64,000 bases of DNA, taken from NCBI GenBank assembly GCA_026075535.2, contig AP026541.1:7192001-7256000 (forward strand), given 5' to 3'. This DNA comes from Tricholoma matsutake. Taxonomy: Eukaryota > Basidiomycota > Agaricomycetes > Agaricales > Tricholomataceae. The notes under the pieces were generated by a model. It was not told the DNA's origin. It did no database searches and was given only the letters and a program-made list of their open reading frames with translations. Within the stretch, counting starts at the first letter, position 1. Every line of letters begins with the position of its first letter. The translations under genes were made by a program, and so were the position numbers. Of the stretch, positions 35,865-43,808 are shown piece by piece.

Positions 35865-35937
35865 GACCAGACTGGGGATTGAACCCAGGCCCTCCTGGAC
35901 ATATACCAGATGCTCTGACCAACTGAGCTATCAGGTC
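35865..35937 (-). tRNA. tRNA-like Pol III gene in the 3' LTR of element G (probably not a functional tRNA)
   Basis: A 73-nt cloverleaf. The acceptor stem GACCTGA/TCTGGTC has one mismatch. The D arm is GCTC..GAGC with a perfect A box (TAGCTCAGTTGG). The anticodon stem is TCTGG/CCAGG, and the T arm CTGGG/CCCAG includes a good B box (GGTTCAATCC). The 7-nt anticodon loop would give anticodon TAT (Ile), but the near-universal T33 is A, which argues against decoding. A TTTT terminator follows at 35861-35858. Confidence 0.7.
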
Positions 35938-36071
35938 TTATAGGGTTCAACAGAACAAGGATACCATATAACCAGACACAGATTGCTACAACTATCACAC
36001 CACTTGTGTGTGTGTGCAAACTATGGTCTGTTAAGCACTGATTAAGCAGTGACAGATTATATAATCCAACA

Positions 36072-36141
36072 CACCCCCTTAATCTGGCACATCTAAATCT
36101 GCTTAGGTAATCTGGCTGACAAAGCGCCAGGGCCCATAACC
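36072..36141 (-). other. Internal domain of element G: primer-binding site and polypurine tract
   Basis: Only 70 bp. The primer-binding site (GGTTATGGGCCCTGGCGC, minus strand, 36141-36124) touches the 5' LTR. The purine tract AAGGGGGTG (36080-36072) touches the 3' LTR. There is no coding capacity, so mobility would depend on proteins from another element. The primer match to initiator tRNA is from memory of its conserved anticodon arm. Confidence 0.8.
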
Positions 36142-36365
36142 TGTTAAACAGAAAAGATGACCAGACTGGGGATTGAACCCAGGCCCTCCTGGACATATAC
36201 CAGATGCTCTGACCAACTGAGCTATCAGGTCTTATAGGGTTCAACAGAACAAGGATACCATATAACCAGACATGGATTGCTACAACTATCACATCACTTG
36301 TGTGTGTGTGCAAACTATGGTCTGTTAAGCACTGATTAAGCAGTGACAGATTATATAATCCAACA
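36142..36365 (-). repeat. 5' LTR of element G (224 bp)
   Basis: Same length as the partner LTR, about 98-99% identical by eye. On the minus strand it starts TGTTGGATTATATAATC and ends TTTAACA. Confidence 0.92.
36159..36231 (-). tRNA. tRNA-like Pol III gene in the 5' LTR of element G
   Basis: Second copy of the 73-nt cloverleaf at the same offset in the other LTR, with the same A box, B box and anticodon loop and a TTTT run just downstream. Because both copies lie in LTRs, they are copied together during each round of retrotransposition. Confidence 0.7.
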
Positions 36366-36871
36366 GTCGTTTCCAGGGTGGTTGCAGCAGTGTTTGTCAC
36401 CATTGTTGACTGCAAAATGGCAGCATAACAGCAGGGTTCAGGGCATGAGAGGAGGGACTGGGGAGGTAGCTGGGTGCTGTGGGTTGAGCTGGAAGTGAGT
36501 TCTGTCAGTTCTGAGCAGTTGGACGTGCTGGAAAACCAGTCGCATCATGGATATCGACAACATTGATGCCATTGACAACCGTGACATGGTGTGTGATGGT
36601 GGTGATGAAAGGGCCAGTAATGCATGGTTGTAGATTGTAGTAGGCTAGGTATCGTTCAAGTCATCAGGGGAAGCAGAGTGAGATGGGGGAAAGTGAGTGG
36701 GCAGTGAGCGAGCAGGTAGTCCGGCATTGTCAAAGTACAGTGTTGGCTAGTGTTGGTGTGAAAAAAAAAAAAAAAGACTGTTCTGGTAATTTCAGGGTCA
36801 GCGGGGTTTCGGGGAAAAGAGCATGTGAGAGAGAATAGAGTGTTGATAGTAAGCTCATTATTTAAAAAAAG
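36366..36871. other. Internal region of element H, right segment
   Basis: About 500 bp, GT-rich, with a run of A residues at about 36760-36775 and another just before the right LTR. I see no gene. Confidence 0.5.
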
Positions 36872-37055
36872 TGGAAGGAAGCCAGAGCTTCCAACACTCA
36901 GGGACATGAAAACTATAAGGAACTTAATATAATTCGAAGGGGGATTCTAGAATACAGTACAAGTACTCAAAGTATAGACTATATACTATCAGAATAACAT
37001 GTGATAACTGAGTGGCATGTGATAATGTAATGATGATGTAAGAGGCACTCTTACA
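36872..37055. repeat. Right LTR of element H (184 bp)
   Basis: Partner of 28078-28261, with a CA/TG difference at about position 14. Followed by ATATG and the resumed LINE frame. Confidence 0.88.
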
Positions 37056-37060
37056 ATATG

Positions 37061-37395
37061 GAAGCTATGATGTGAAAAAGTCATTAAATTTGAAGGGGTT
37101 CCAGACAAGTTCCACTCACCAGACGAGATCCACAATACATGGGTAGCACAAGTAAACCAACGACTACACTTAGACATCCTGTCCACAAACAGGAAGCTGC
37201 AAGACAGAAGTGCTCTGACACAGGGAATTGTACTCCAAACCTGGAGTGGAGTCCTAAAGGATAAAGACAGTCTGCCGAATAACTGGATCTGGCAGCAAGG
37301 GGTTTTAGTTGGTATTTCATCTCGCCACCCTCCAGGGTGGAATAGATAATAGTTTAGGGCCACGGCCCTATCCTATAATCTTTGAGATGGTGAGT
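37061..37395 (+). pseudogene. Non-LTR retrotransposon ORF2 remnant, right part and 3' end
   Basis: This continues the LINE ORF after element H. Joining 28077 to 37061 restores a frame reading LIWKL, then a TGA where related elements have arginine (LRCE), then VIKFEGV. The C-terminal end contains NTWVAQVNQRLHLDIL and GVLVGIS before a stop at 37347-37349. About 45 bp of 3' sequence follow before element F begins. Confidence 0.8.
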
Positions 37396-37400
37396 CCAAC

Positions 37401-37826
37401 TATAAGGGCAACCTAAGCCTCTAGCAAAGGGAAATCCGAAGTTAAAATTATACTACATAATACAGGCATTGGGGGCGCACCTAGCAAAGGGAAATCCGAA
37501 GAGAAAACTCTAAGGATCCCCTTGCCGATGCCCAGTATATGTGAAGACGACAAAAATCAAATATAACCTAAAAATAGAAAAAGGCGGAGATAGGCGGATC
37601 AAGGCCGCCGAATGACATCATACCAAGGGGTATGTGTCGGAAGGGGTACTCCGCCTCTAAATATAAAAGTGTCAACATATACAAACATGATAGCAAGGGG
37701 AAATTAGTAATAAAATCCGGAAAAATCATAGAAAATGAAGAATAGAAGGAAATGAGGTGGGGAAAAATATGGGACGAACATAAAAAATAGGAAAAACACA
37801 CAGGGCACCCCCCTAGTCCCCTTACA
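37401..37826 (-). repeat. 3' LTR of element F (426 bp)
   Basis: On the plus strand it starts TATAAGGGC and ends CCCCTTACA. Preceded by the target duplication CCAAC. Contains the same 21-bp direct repeat spaced by 60 bp as element E. Confidence 0.96.
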
Positions 37827-37839
37827 TCACCCCCTCTCT

Positions 37840-38029
37840 AAGATGCATCGCCCCGATGCATTCAAAATCGTATACGACCAAAGTCCGTGACTTGAATGCG
37901 ACGCGGTGCAGCAGTGTGCCGTCGGTGGAATTCCTTGATTAACCGAGGGGCATTTACGTCAGACTCTTCGACCCATGAGTTCTCCTCATACCCATAACCC
38001 TTCCAATGTACCAAATACTGGAGTTTTCC
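37840..38029 (-). pseudogene. Chromodomain tail of element F pol, separated by TGA
   Basis: Directly after the TGA the frame continues with a chromodomain (YLVHWKGYGYEENSWVEES), then a basic tail. It contains another TGA near 37857-37865 that is CGA in E. The first TGA is present in both E and F, so it predates at least one of the insertions. Whether it is read through is unknown. Confidence 0.8.
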
Positions 38030-41000
38030 TCAACGCAAACGGCTGTCCAAGATTGACTCGACTTCATATTGGGGTTCTCCCTCAATCACTGTAGGTGGTG
38101 GTGGTGGGTGTGAATGGCATCCCAGGAACGGATCTGGGGGAGCTGGAAGCAATTTGACGACATGGAAGATGGGATGGAGTCTGGACATGGAGGCTGGGAG
38201 GCGTAGACGATAGGCATGTGTTCCAACGCACTTGACAATGGGGAAAGGTCCCAAGAAGCGATGAGTGAGTTTCTTGGATGGACGTGTAGTGGAGATGTCA
38301 CTGGAGTCAAGATAAACTCGATCACCAACCTTGTACTGAGGGGTTGGGGAGTGGCGCTGGTTGTAAAATCGCGCCATGTCGTCCTTCGCCTTTGCTAAGG
38401 CTGCCCTTGCCTCCTCCAAGCTATCCCTCATGCATTCTGTGAACTCATTCACTGTCTCGATGTGTGAGGGAGTTTGGCGAGGTTCAAATCCCATGCGTGG
38501 ATGTCGTCCAGTGTCTAAGAGGAAAGGGGTCTGTTGAGTGGAAGCATGGACATGGTTGTTGTACCCAAACTCGGCCAAAGGAAGGAGATCATCCCAATCG
38601 TCCTGGCGTTCATTGACAAAGAGGCGGATGTACTGCTCCAGTTCCTGGTTGACTCGCTCTGTCTGGCCATCAGTTTGTGGGTGATAAGCAGTTGAAGCGA
38701 GGAGTTTGATCCCCAGGAGTCGGTACAGCTCACGAGTGAACTCTGCCATGAACTGAGGGCCACGATCCGAGAGGAAGGCACCAGGAAGTCCATGTAACTT
38801 CCACACGTGGTGGAGGTAGAGTCGAGCGGCACCTAGGGCACTGACAGTGGTGTGAGTGGGAATGAAGTGAGCGCGTTTTCCCACTGAGTCAACTGTGCAC
38901 ATCACCGCATCAAACCCGTTTGACTCTGGCAATTCCACCACAAAGTCGACGCTGACGACATCCCAACAACTCTCTGGAACAGGAAGAGGGTGTAGCTCAC
39001 CAATAGGCTTGCGACGAGGGACCTTGGTGCGTAAGCAAAGGTCACAAGTGCGACAATACTGACCAATGAGCCGTGACATTTGTGGCCACCAATAGTTCCG
39101 TGAGGTGAGCTCCAAGGTCTTCCAGCGTCCGGGGTGGCCAGCAATCTGTGAGTCATGGTGTTGGGATATGATGCGCCGGCGAAGGTCTGGGTCATTGGGA
39201 ACATAGATGCGATCCCTGAAATACAACAAGTCCTCCTTTTCAGCCCACTCTGCCGCACGTAAGGAAAGGGTCGATCCCTTCCTCAGTTCCTTAACAGCTC
39301 GGGCGACAACATCCTCATGTAAACCGCTACGGTTTGCGCAACGAATGTCACGTAGAATGTCCCGCTCCTCGCCCTGGGGTACGATGCCTTCCAGTGCCCG
39401 AATGGTGAACAGGTCTGGCTGCAACAGCACAATGTTTTGGTTGTCGCCGCTGCCATCCCCATGGTCTGCACGTCGGGATAGGGCATCGGTCTTCCCCATG
39501 CTGCGACCCGGACGGTGGTGCAAGGAGAAGTCGAATCTAGATAGATACAGGGACCAACGAGCTTGACGACGGTTCAATTTCTTGGCCGTCATGAAGTACT
39601 CGAGGTTCTTGTGATCTGTCCAAATTTCCACCTTGTGTTGGGCACCCTCGAGGAAGTGTCGCCACTCCTCAAGCGCACGCATTATCGCCAACATCTCCTT
39701 GTCATGGATCTCGTAGTTTCTCTCTACAGCACTAAGGCTTTTGGAGTAGAACGCAACAGGATGCCACTTCTGGTCCTCCGGAGACTGCTGAGACAACACA
39801 GCGCCCGTCGCAAAGTCAGAACTGTCGGCTTCTACACGAAAAGGACGCGAATCGTCAGCAAAGGTAAGGATCGGAGCGGAAGTGACCATCTCCTTAAGCT
39901 TTTCGAACGCCTCCTGTTGTGCATTATCCCACCTCCATGCCTCCTTTCCTGTCAAGTCGAACAGCGGTCGTGCATGATGTGAGAAATCCTTGATAAAACG
40001 CCGATAAAAATTGATGAAGCCCAGGAAAGACTGCACCTCCTTCTTGTTCGTGGGCGTAGGCCAAGCTGTGACCCCATTTACCTTGATAGGATCCATCTCC
40101 ACTTGACCCTCCGAGATAATCAGGCTGAGGTACTCGATCTTGGTCCTTTCGAACTCGCATTTGTCCTGACGAAGGTAGAGTTTGTACCGTCGAAGTCGCT
40201 CTAGGACGAGGCGCGTGATGCGACGGTGCTCTTCAACCGTGCGAGTGAAGATGAGGATGTCGTCGAGATAGATGCAGACAACGCCTTCGAGGATGAGGTC
40301 ATGGAAGATGTCGTTCATCATGGTCTGAAAGGTGGCAGGGCTATTAGTAAGGCCAAAGAACATGACAAGCGGTTCAAAAAGACCATGGTTGGTACGAAAG
40401 GCTGCCTTCCACTCATCTCCCTCCTTTATCCTCACGTTATTATAGCCCCAACGGACATCGAGCTTGGTGAAGTATCGGGCTCCACGGAGCTGGTTTACGA
40501 GTTCGGAGATGAGGGGTAGCGGGTAGCGATTTTTGACCGTGATGTTGTTGAGTCTTCTGTAGTCTTGAACTGGTCGAAGTGAGCCATCCTTCTTCTTGAC
40601 AAAGAAAAAGGGAGAGGCCATGGGTGACTTCGATGGTCGAATACGTCCAGAGGCCAGGTGCTCGTCGATGAACTGGTCAAGCTGCCGTTGTTCCTCCAGA
40701 GAGAGAGGATAGACCTTGCAGGATGAAGGGGTTGCGCCGGGGGTGAGTTCAATCACGTGATCCCATGGCTTACGCGCAGGAAGAGAGTCGAATGACTCCT
40801 TGGAGAACACGTCTTCAAACTCATGGAGATGAGGGAGTAAGGAGTTAGTAGGGGATTTAGCAGCATTGTTTTTGTGGAAGGCCTCGGCGAGGCGTTGGGA
40901 TATGTTCGATGTGGCACACACCTCATGCGATGAGCGAATTGCAGTGTAGAAGATCCGATCACCCTCCTCCACTTCCTCTGGGTCCTCATCATCATCATCC

Positions 41001-41783
41001 GAGTCCGGCATTAGATCAGGAACCCCTTCCAATTCTACTTCAGGTATAGGCAGGGGTCCAGCACGACACTTCTGAGTTCGTCGTATTGCCGCCTTCTGTC
41101 CACGACGTTCTTGCCTGGCTTCTGTGAAACACGTCCGACAGCGGGATGGACATCGGCTCATGGTAACCTCCCCGGTGCACCAGTCGACCTCTGGGTTATG
41201 GTCTCGAAGCCATGGATATCCCAAAATCGCCTTTTGCTTTCCTAATTGAGTGACAGCAAAAAGGGCACGCTCACTATGATCTTTGTAACGGAGAACCAGG
41301 TCTGCAACCTCTCGGATGGCACCAGCTTCATTTGGGGATCCATCCACGTTATATACAGGTATCGGACGTGAGAGTGAGCGAGTATTTAGACGATGTTGTT
41401 GTACCAGATGGGAATCGATGAAGAGACCAGTCGCACCAGAGTCCAGGAGCGCAGAGATACCGAGTATCTGTCCAGTGTCGGTCGTCTGCAGTTCGATGGC
41501 TAGGTTTAAGGAATGTGCAGAGGGAGTGGATGCCACAATATACTTGCATGGTAGTTTACGCTCCCATGATTTAATTTTGGGACGTGGAGTAGAAGGAGAG
41601 ATGGGGAGAGCAGGTACGTCTTTAGCCAACTTCGAAGGGTCAGAGAGGGGAGCAGTCACAGAAATGGATTCATTCTCCAGGGATTCAACTGACAAGACTT
41701 CAAAGCGGTTATGGACAGGCAGTGAGGGCGTACAATTCACTCGCTGCGAATAGGAAAATCCTGCTCCTCTACAACTTCCAGCT
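38030..41783 (-). CDS. Pol polyprotein of element F: protease, RT, RNase H, integrase
   Basis: An uninterrupted frame overlapping gag by about 45 nt in the -1 frame, with no ATG near its start, so it is probably made as a Gag-Pol fusion by frameshifting or a similar event. Retropepsin has ALLDSGATGLFID. RT has [18 protein letters not shown] and the catalytic VCIYLDDILIFT. RNase H starts at VEADSSDFATGAVLS, with ERNYEIHDKEMLAI and WTDHKNLEYF. Integrase has the zinc-binding end RTCDLCLRTK, core SVDFVVELP, and AYHPQTDGQTERVNQELEQY, followed by a GPY/F module (HRFLGPFPIVK). A TGA at 38030 ends it just before the chromodomain. Confidence 0.94.
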
Positions 41784-42855
41784 TAACCTCCTCTGCAACT
41801 TGATCCTTCGCTTCCTCAACATCTACAAGTGCCAACAGATCTTGCAGGAGTTCGTCTCGTCCCTCGGGGGTGAGCATGCGGATATCCTGACGATGGGGAC
41901 ACACTCCAGCCCTGTGTCCAGGTTCCCCACAACGGTAGCAGAGATCCAACTTACGTGCATGGCTGCGGGCTGCATCAACATCCATTGGTACTGGGACATT
42001 GACGGCTGGTGTGGGAGTTTGACGAGCAGGAATGGGGTTAGGGCGGGGGAGGCTTCGATTGAAGGTGTAGGGTGTATGAGTGGTAGTTGGAGCACGGAAT
42101 GCAGCATTAAACGCCGCATTTGTGAGTCGGTTCTCGTCACAGAGTGAAGCAGCTTCATACCAAGCAAGGATATCATCGTCTGCTGGGCGCCCTTCCAACA
42201 TCTGTGCAATCTGGTCCTGAATTTCTCGGTTGAGTCCCCGTCGGAACTTCACCACCACTGGTAACCCACTCCCATACCCTGCCATGTCCACCAAATCCTT
42301 GAACTCATCGATATAGTCGTCCACGGATCGACGTCCCTGGTGGTAAGTGGATGACTCAAGTCGTGTCACTGCTCGGTGGCGTTCATTGAGGGGGCAGAAG
42401 TGGCGTACGAACTCAGCTCGAAAGTCACCCCAAGTGGAGAAAGGTAGAGAACCGAGTTCTTTAGTTTGACGTAGGATACGGTCCACATAGAGATAGGCGC
42501 GTTCAGATTTCATGTATGTGAAGGCCCAATAAATTTTTGCAGCCTCATCGACGAATTGATGCAACTGGAGACTAATGTATAACTCACAGGAATTAAGGAA
42601 TGCACGTCCCTGCACACGTGCACCATTAAATTCGGCGGGGGGGGACGGTTTGATCTGGGCACGTTCCTTAGTGGACGCGTTTGGCAAAACATCGTTGTTG
42701 GGTGCGCTTGGAGTCGTGAAGGGGGAACTATTAGTTGTAGGGTTAGCCTGGAGGGTCCTAACGAAGTTTTCAATCGTAGATTTAAGCGAGTCGATTTGCG
42801 CGCGCATTCCGGAAACGTCGCTTTCAAGCGCGTCGAAGCGTTCTGATGCGTCCAT
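41737..42855 (-). CDS. Gag polyprotein of element F
   Basis: Structural protein of the element, expected to form the cytoplasmic virus-like particle. The first ATG is at 42855 and gives 372 residues; the frame is open further upstream without an ATG. A helical N-terminus (FDALESDVSGMRAQIDSLK) is followed by the Gag core (FNGARVQGRAFLNSCELYI, WGDFRAEFVRHFCPLNERHR). The zinc knuckle CYRCGEPGHRAGVC lies near residues 305-318. It ends at a TGA at 41737-41739, which lies inside the overlap with pol. No frame breaks are seen, in contrast to E. Confidence 0.93.
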   Translation of the reverse strand: MDASERFDALESDVSGMRAQIDSLKSTIENFVRTLQANPTTNSSPFTTPSAPNNDVLPNASTKERAQIKPSPPAEFNGARVQGRAFLNSCELYISLQLHQFVDEAAKIYWAFTYMKSERAYLYVDRILRQTKELGSLPFSTWGDFRAEFVRHFCPLNERHRAVTRLESSTYHQGRRSVDDYIDEFKDLVDMAGYGSGLPVVVKFRRGLNREIQDQIAQMLEGRPADDDILAWYEAASLCDENRLTNAAFNAAFRAPTTTHTPYTFNRSLPRPNPIPARQTPTPAVNVPVPMDVDAARSHARKLDLCYRCGEPGHRAGVCPHRQDIRMLTPEGRDELLQDLLALVDVEEAKDQVAEEVKLEVVEEQDFPIRSE

Positions 42856-43021
42856 GTCGCTAGGGAGCGCGTTTGGCGAAAATGGCGGCGCAATAAAGGC
42901 GAGAGTATCTGGAATGGTGTGTAGGGACTCTGTGGAGCTTTGGGAAGCGTCGTCCAGTCCGTACCTGCCTATTTTGGGCAGCACGTTCGCGATTTTCGGG
43001 CCTTAGGGGAGAGTTTTCTAC

Positions 43022-43447
43022 TATAAGGGCAACCTAAGCCTCTAGCAAAGGGAAATCCGAAGTTAAAATTATACTACATAATACAGGCATTGGGGGCGCA
43101 CCTAGCAAAGGGAAATCCGAAGAGAAAACTCTAAGGATCCCCTTGCCGATGCCCAGTATATGTGAAGACGACAAAAATCAAATATAACCTAAAAATAGAA
43201 AAAGGCGGAGATAGGCGGATCAAGGCCGCCGAATGACATCATACCAAGGGGTATGTGTCGGAAGGGGTACTCTGCCTCTAAATATAAAAGTGTCAACATA
43301 TACAAACATGATAGCAAGGGAAAATTAGTAATAAAATCCGGAAAAATCATAGAAAATGAAGAATAGAAGGAAATGAGGTGGGGAAAAATATGGGACGAAC
43401 ATAAAAAATAGGAAAAACACACAGGGCACCCCCTTAGTCCCTTTACA
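43022..43447 (-). repeat. 5' LTR of element F (426 bp)
   Basis: Partner of 37401-37826, ending CCTTTACA and followed by CCAAC. It is the promoter end of the element and faces away from SRC1. Confidence 0.96.
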
Positions 43448-43808
43448 CCAACACTGCTGGCACATGGTAGCATATGTAAAGGTATTTCCCCTAGGTGATA
43501 TTCTCGCGTCTTCAGCAATGATTTCCCTAACTCAACACGTCCTCCCATGCTGACCTTGTCAGTTGTCGGAGTTGACCGGAGCTTCGGGCTCAAGCGTTCC
43601 ACCAAAAAAAAATATATATATATATTATTTTAGTCGCATGCACGTGAATCACGTGATAATCTGAGTCGTGTTGAACATGCGAAACTCCGAGTCTTGACTG
43701 ATTCAACAAAGCTTTACAACAACTCAAGCTGTCAGAAATCTTCCTCCAGCTATTCCTCGCTTGCACCCTCGATCTATATCTTCATCTATAGCGCGTTAGC
43801 CTTTGTAA
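43448..43808. promoter_or_regulatory. Upstream region of SRC1 (host sequence)
   Basis: About 360 bp between element F and the SRC1 start codon. It contains an A run followed by a TA dinucleotide tract (about 43603-43628) and a CACGTGA motif near 43642. No gene is seen. The SRC1 promoter must lie here or extend into the F LTR. Confidence 0.5.

Larger units (their letters stand above)
35848..36071 (-). repeat. 3' LTR of element G (224 bp)
   Basis: Differs from 36142-36365 at about three positions. It carries the tRNA-like sequence, a T-run terminator 10 bp from its transcription-wise 3' end, and a GT microsatellite near 36005-36016. Confidence 0.92.
35848..36365 (-). mobile_element. Element G: 518-bp TRIM-type miniature LTR element carrying tRNA-like genes in its LTRs
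   Basis: Two 224-bp direct repeats (35848-36071, 36142-36365) start TGTT and end CAACA. They flank only 70 bp and are bordered by an exact 5-bp duplication GTCGT (35843-35847, 36366-36370). On the minus strand the internal 70 bp begins with GGTTATGGGCCCTGGCGC, close to the complement of the initiator-Met tRNA anticodon region, the half-tRNA primer type used by copia-like elements. It ends with the purine tract AAGGGGGTG next to the 3' LTR. This is the structure of a terminal-repeat retrotransposon in miniature. Each LTR holds a tRNA-like Pol III unit. Confidence 0.9.
28078..37055. mobile_element. Element H: non-autonomous LTR element with no recognisable pol, hosting E and G
   Basis: Two 184-bp repeats at 28078-28261 and 36872-37055 begin TGGAAGG and end CTTACA, and differ at about two bases. 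They are flanked by an exact 5-bp duplication ATATG (28073-28077, 37056-37060) inside the LINE ORF. Removing E and G with their target duplications leaves about 2.0 kb of internal sequence. It has no gag, protease, RT or integrase match, so it resembles a large non-autonomous LTR derivative. A run of A's precedes the right repeat and a purine-rich GGAGTATGAGAGAG (minus strand) abuts the left one, so the orientation is unresolved. Confidence 0.82.
37401..43447 (-). mobile_element. Ty3/gypsy chromodomain element F (6,047 bp, nearly intact)
   Basis: Sister copy of E in the opposite orientation. The 426-bp LTRs are at 37401-37826 and 43022-43447, with an exact target duplication CCAAC (37396-37400, 43448-43452). 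Gag is uninterrupted and one frame of 1,236 codons covers protease to integrase. Only the chromodomain is cut off by a TGA. The few LTR differences (about four of 426) suggest a fairly recent insertion. It lies about 360 bp from the SRC1 start codon, with its 5' LTR facing that gene. Confidence 0.97.

Noticed and set aside
35865..35937. A genuine host tRNA-Ile gene
   Set aside because: The cloverleaf is good, but T33 is A, the acceptor stem has a mismatch, and both copies sit at the same offset inside LTRs of one mobile element, so a decoding tRNA is unlikely.
43603..43631. A run plus TA repeat as a LINE or SINE tail
   Set aside because: No element sequence precedes it and no duplication was seen. 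It is a simple microsatellite.
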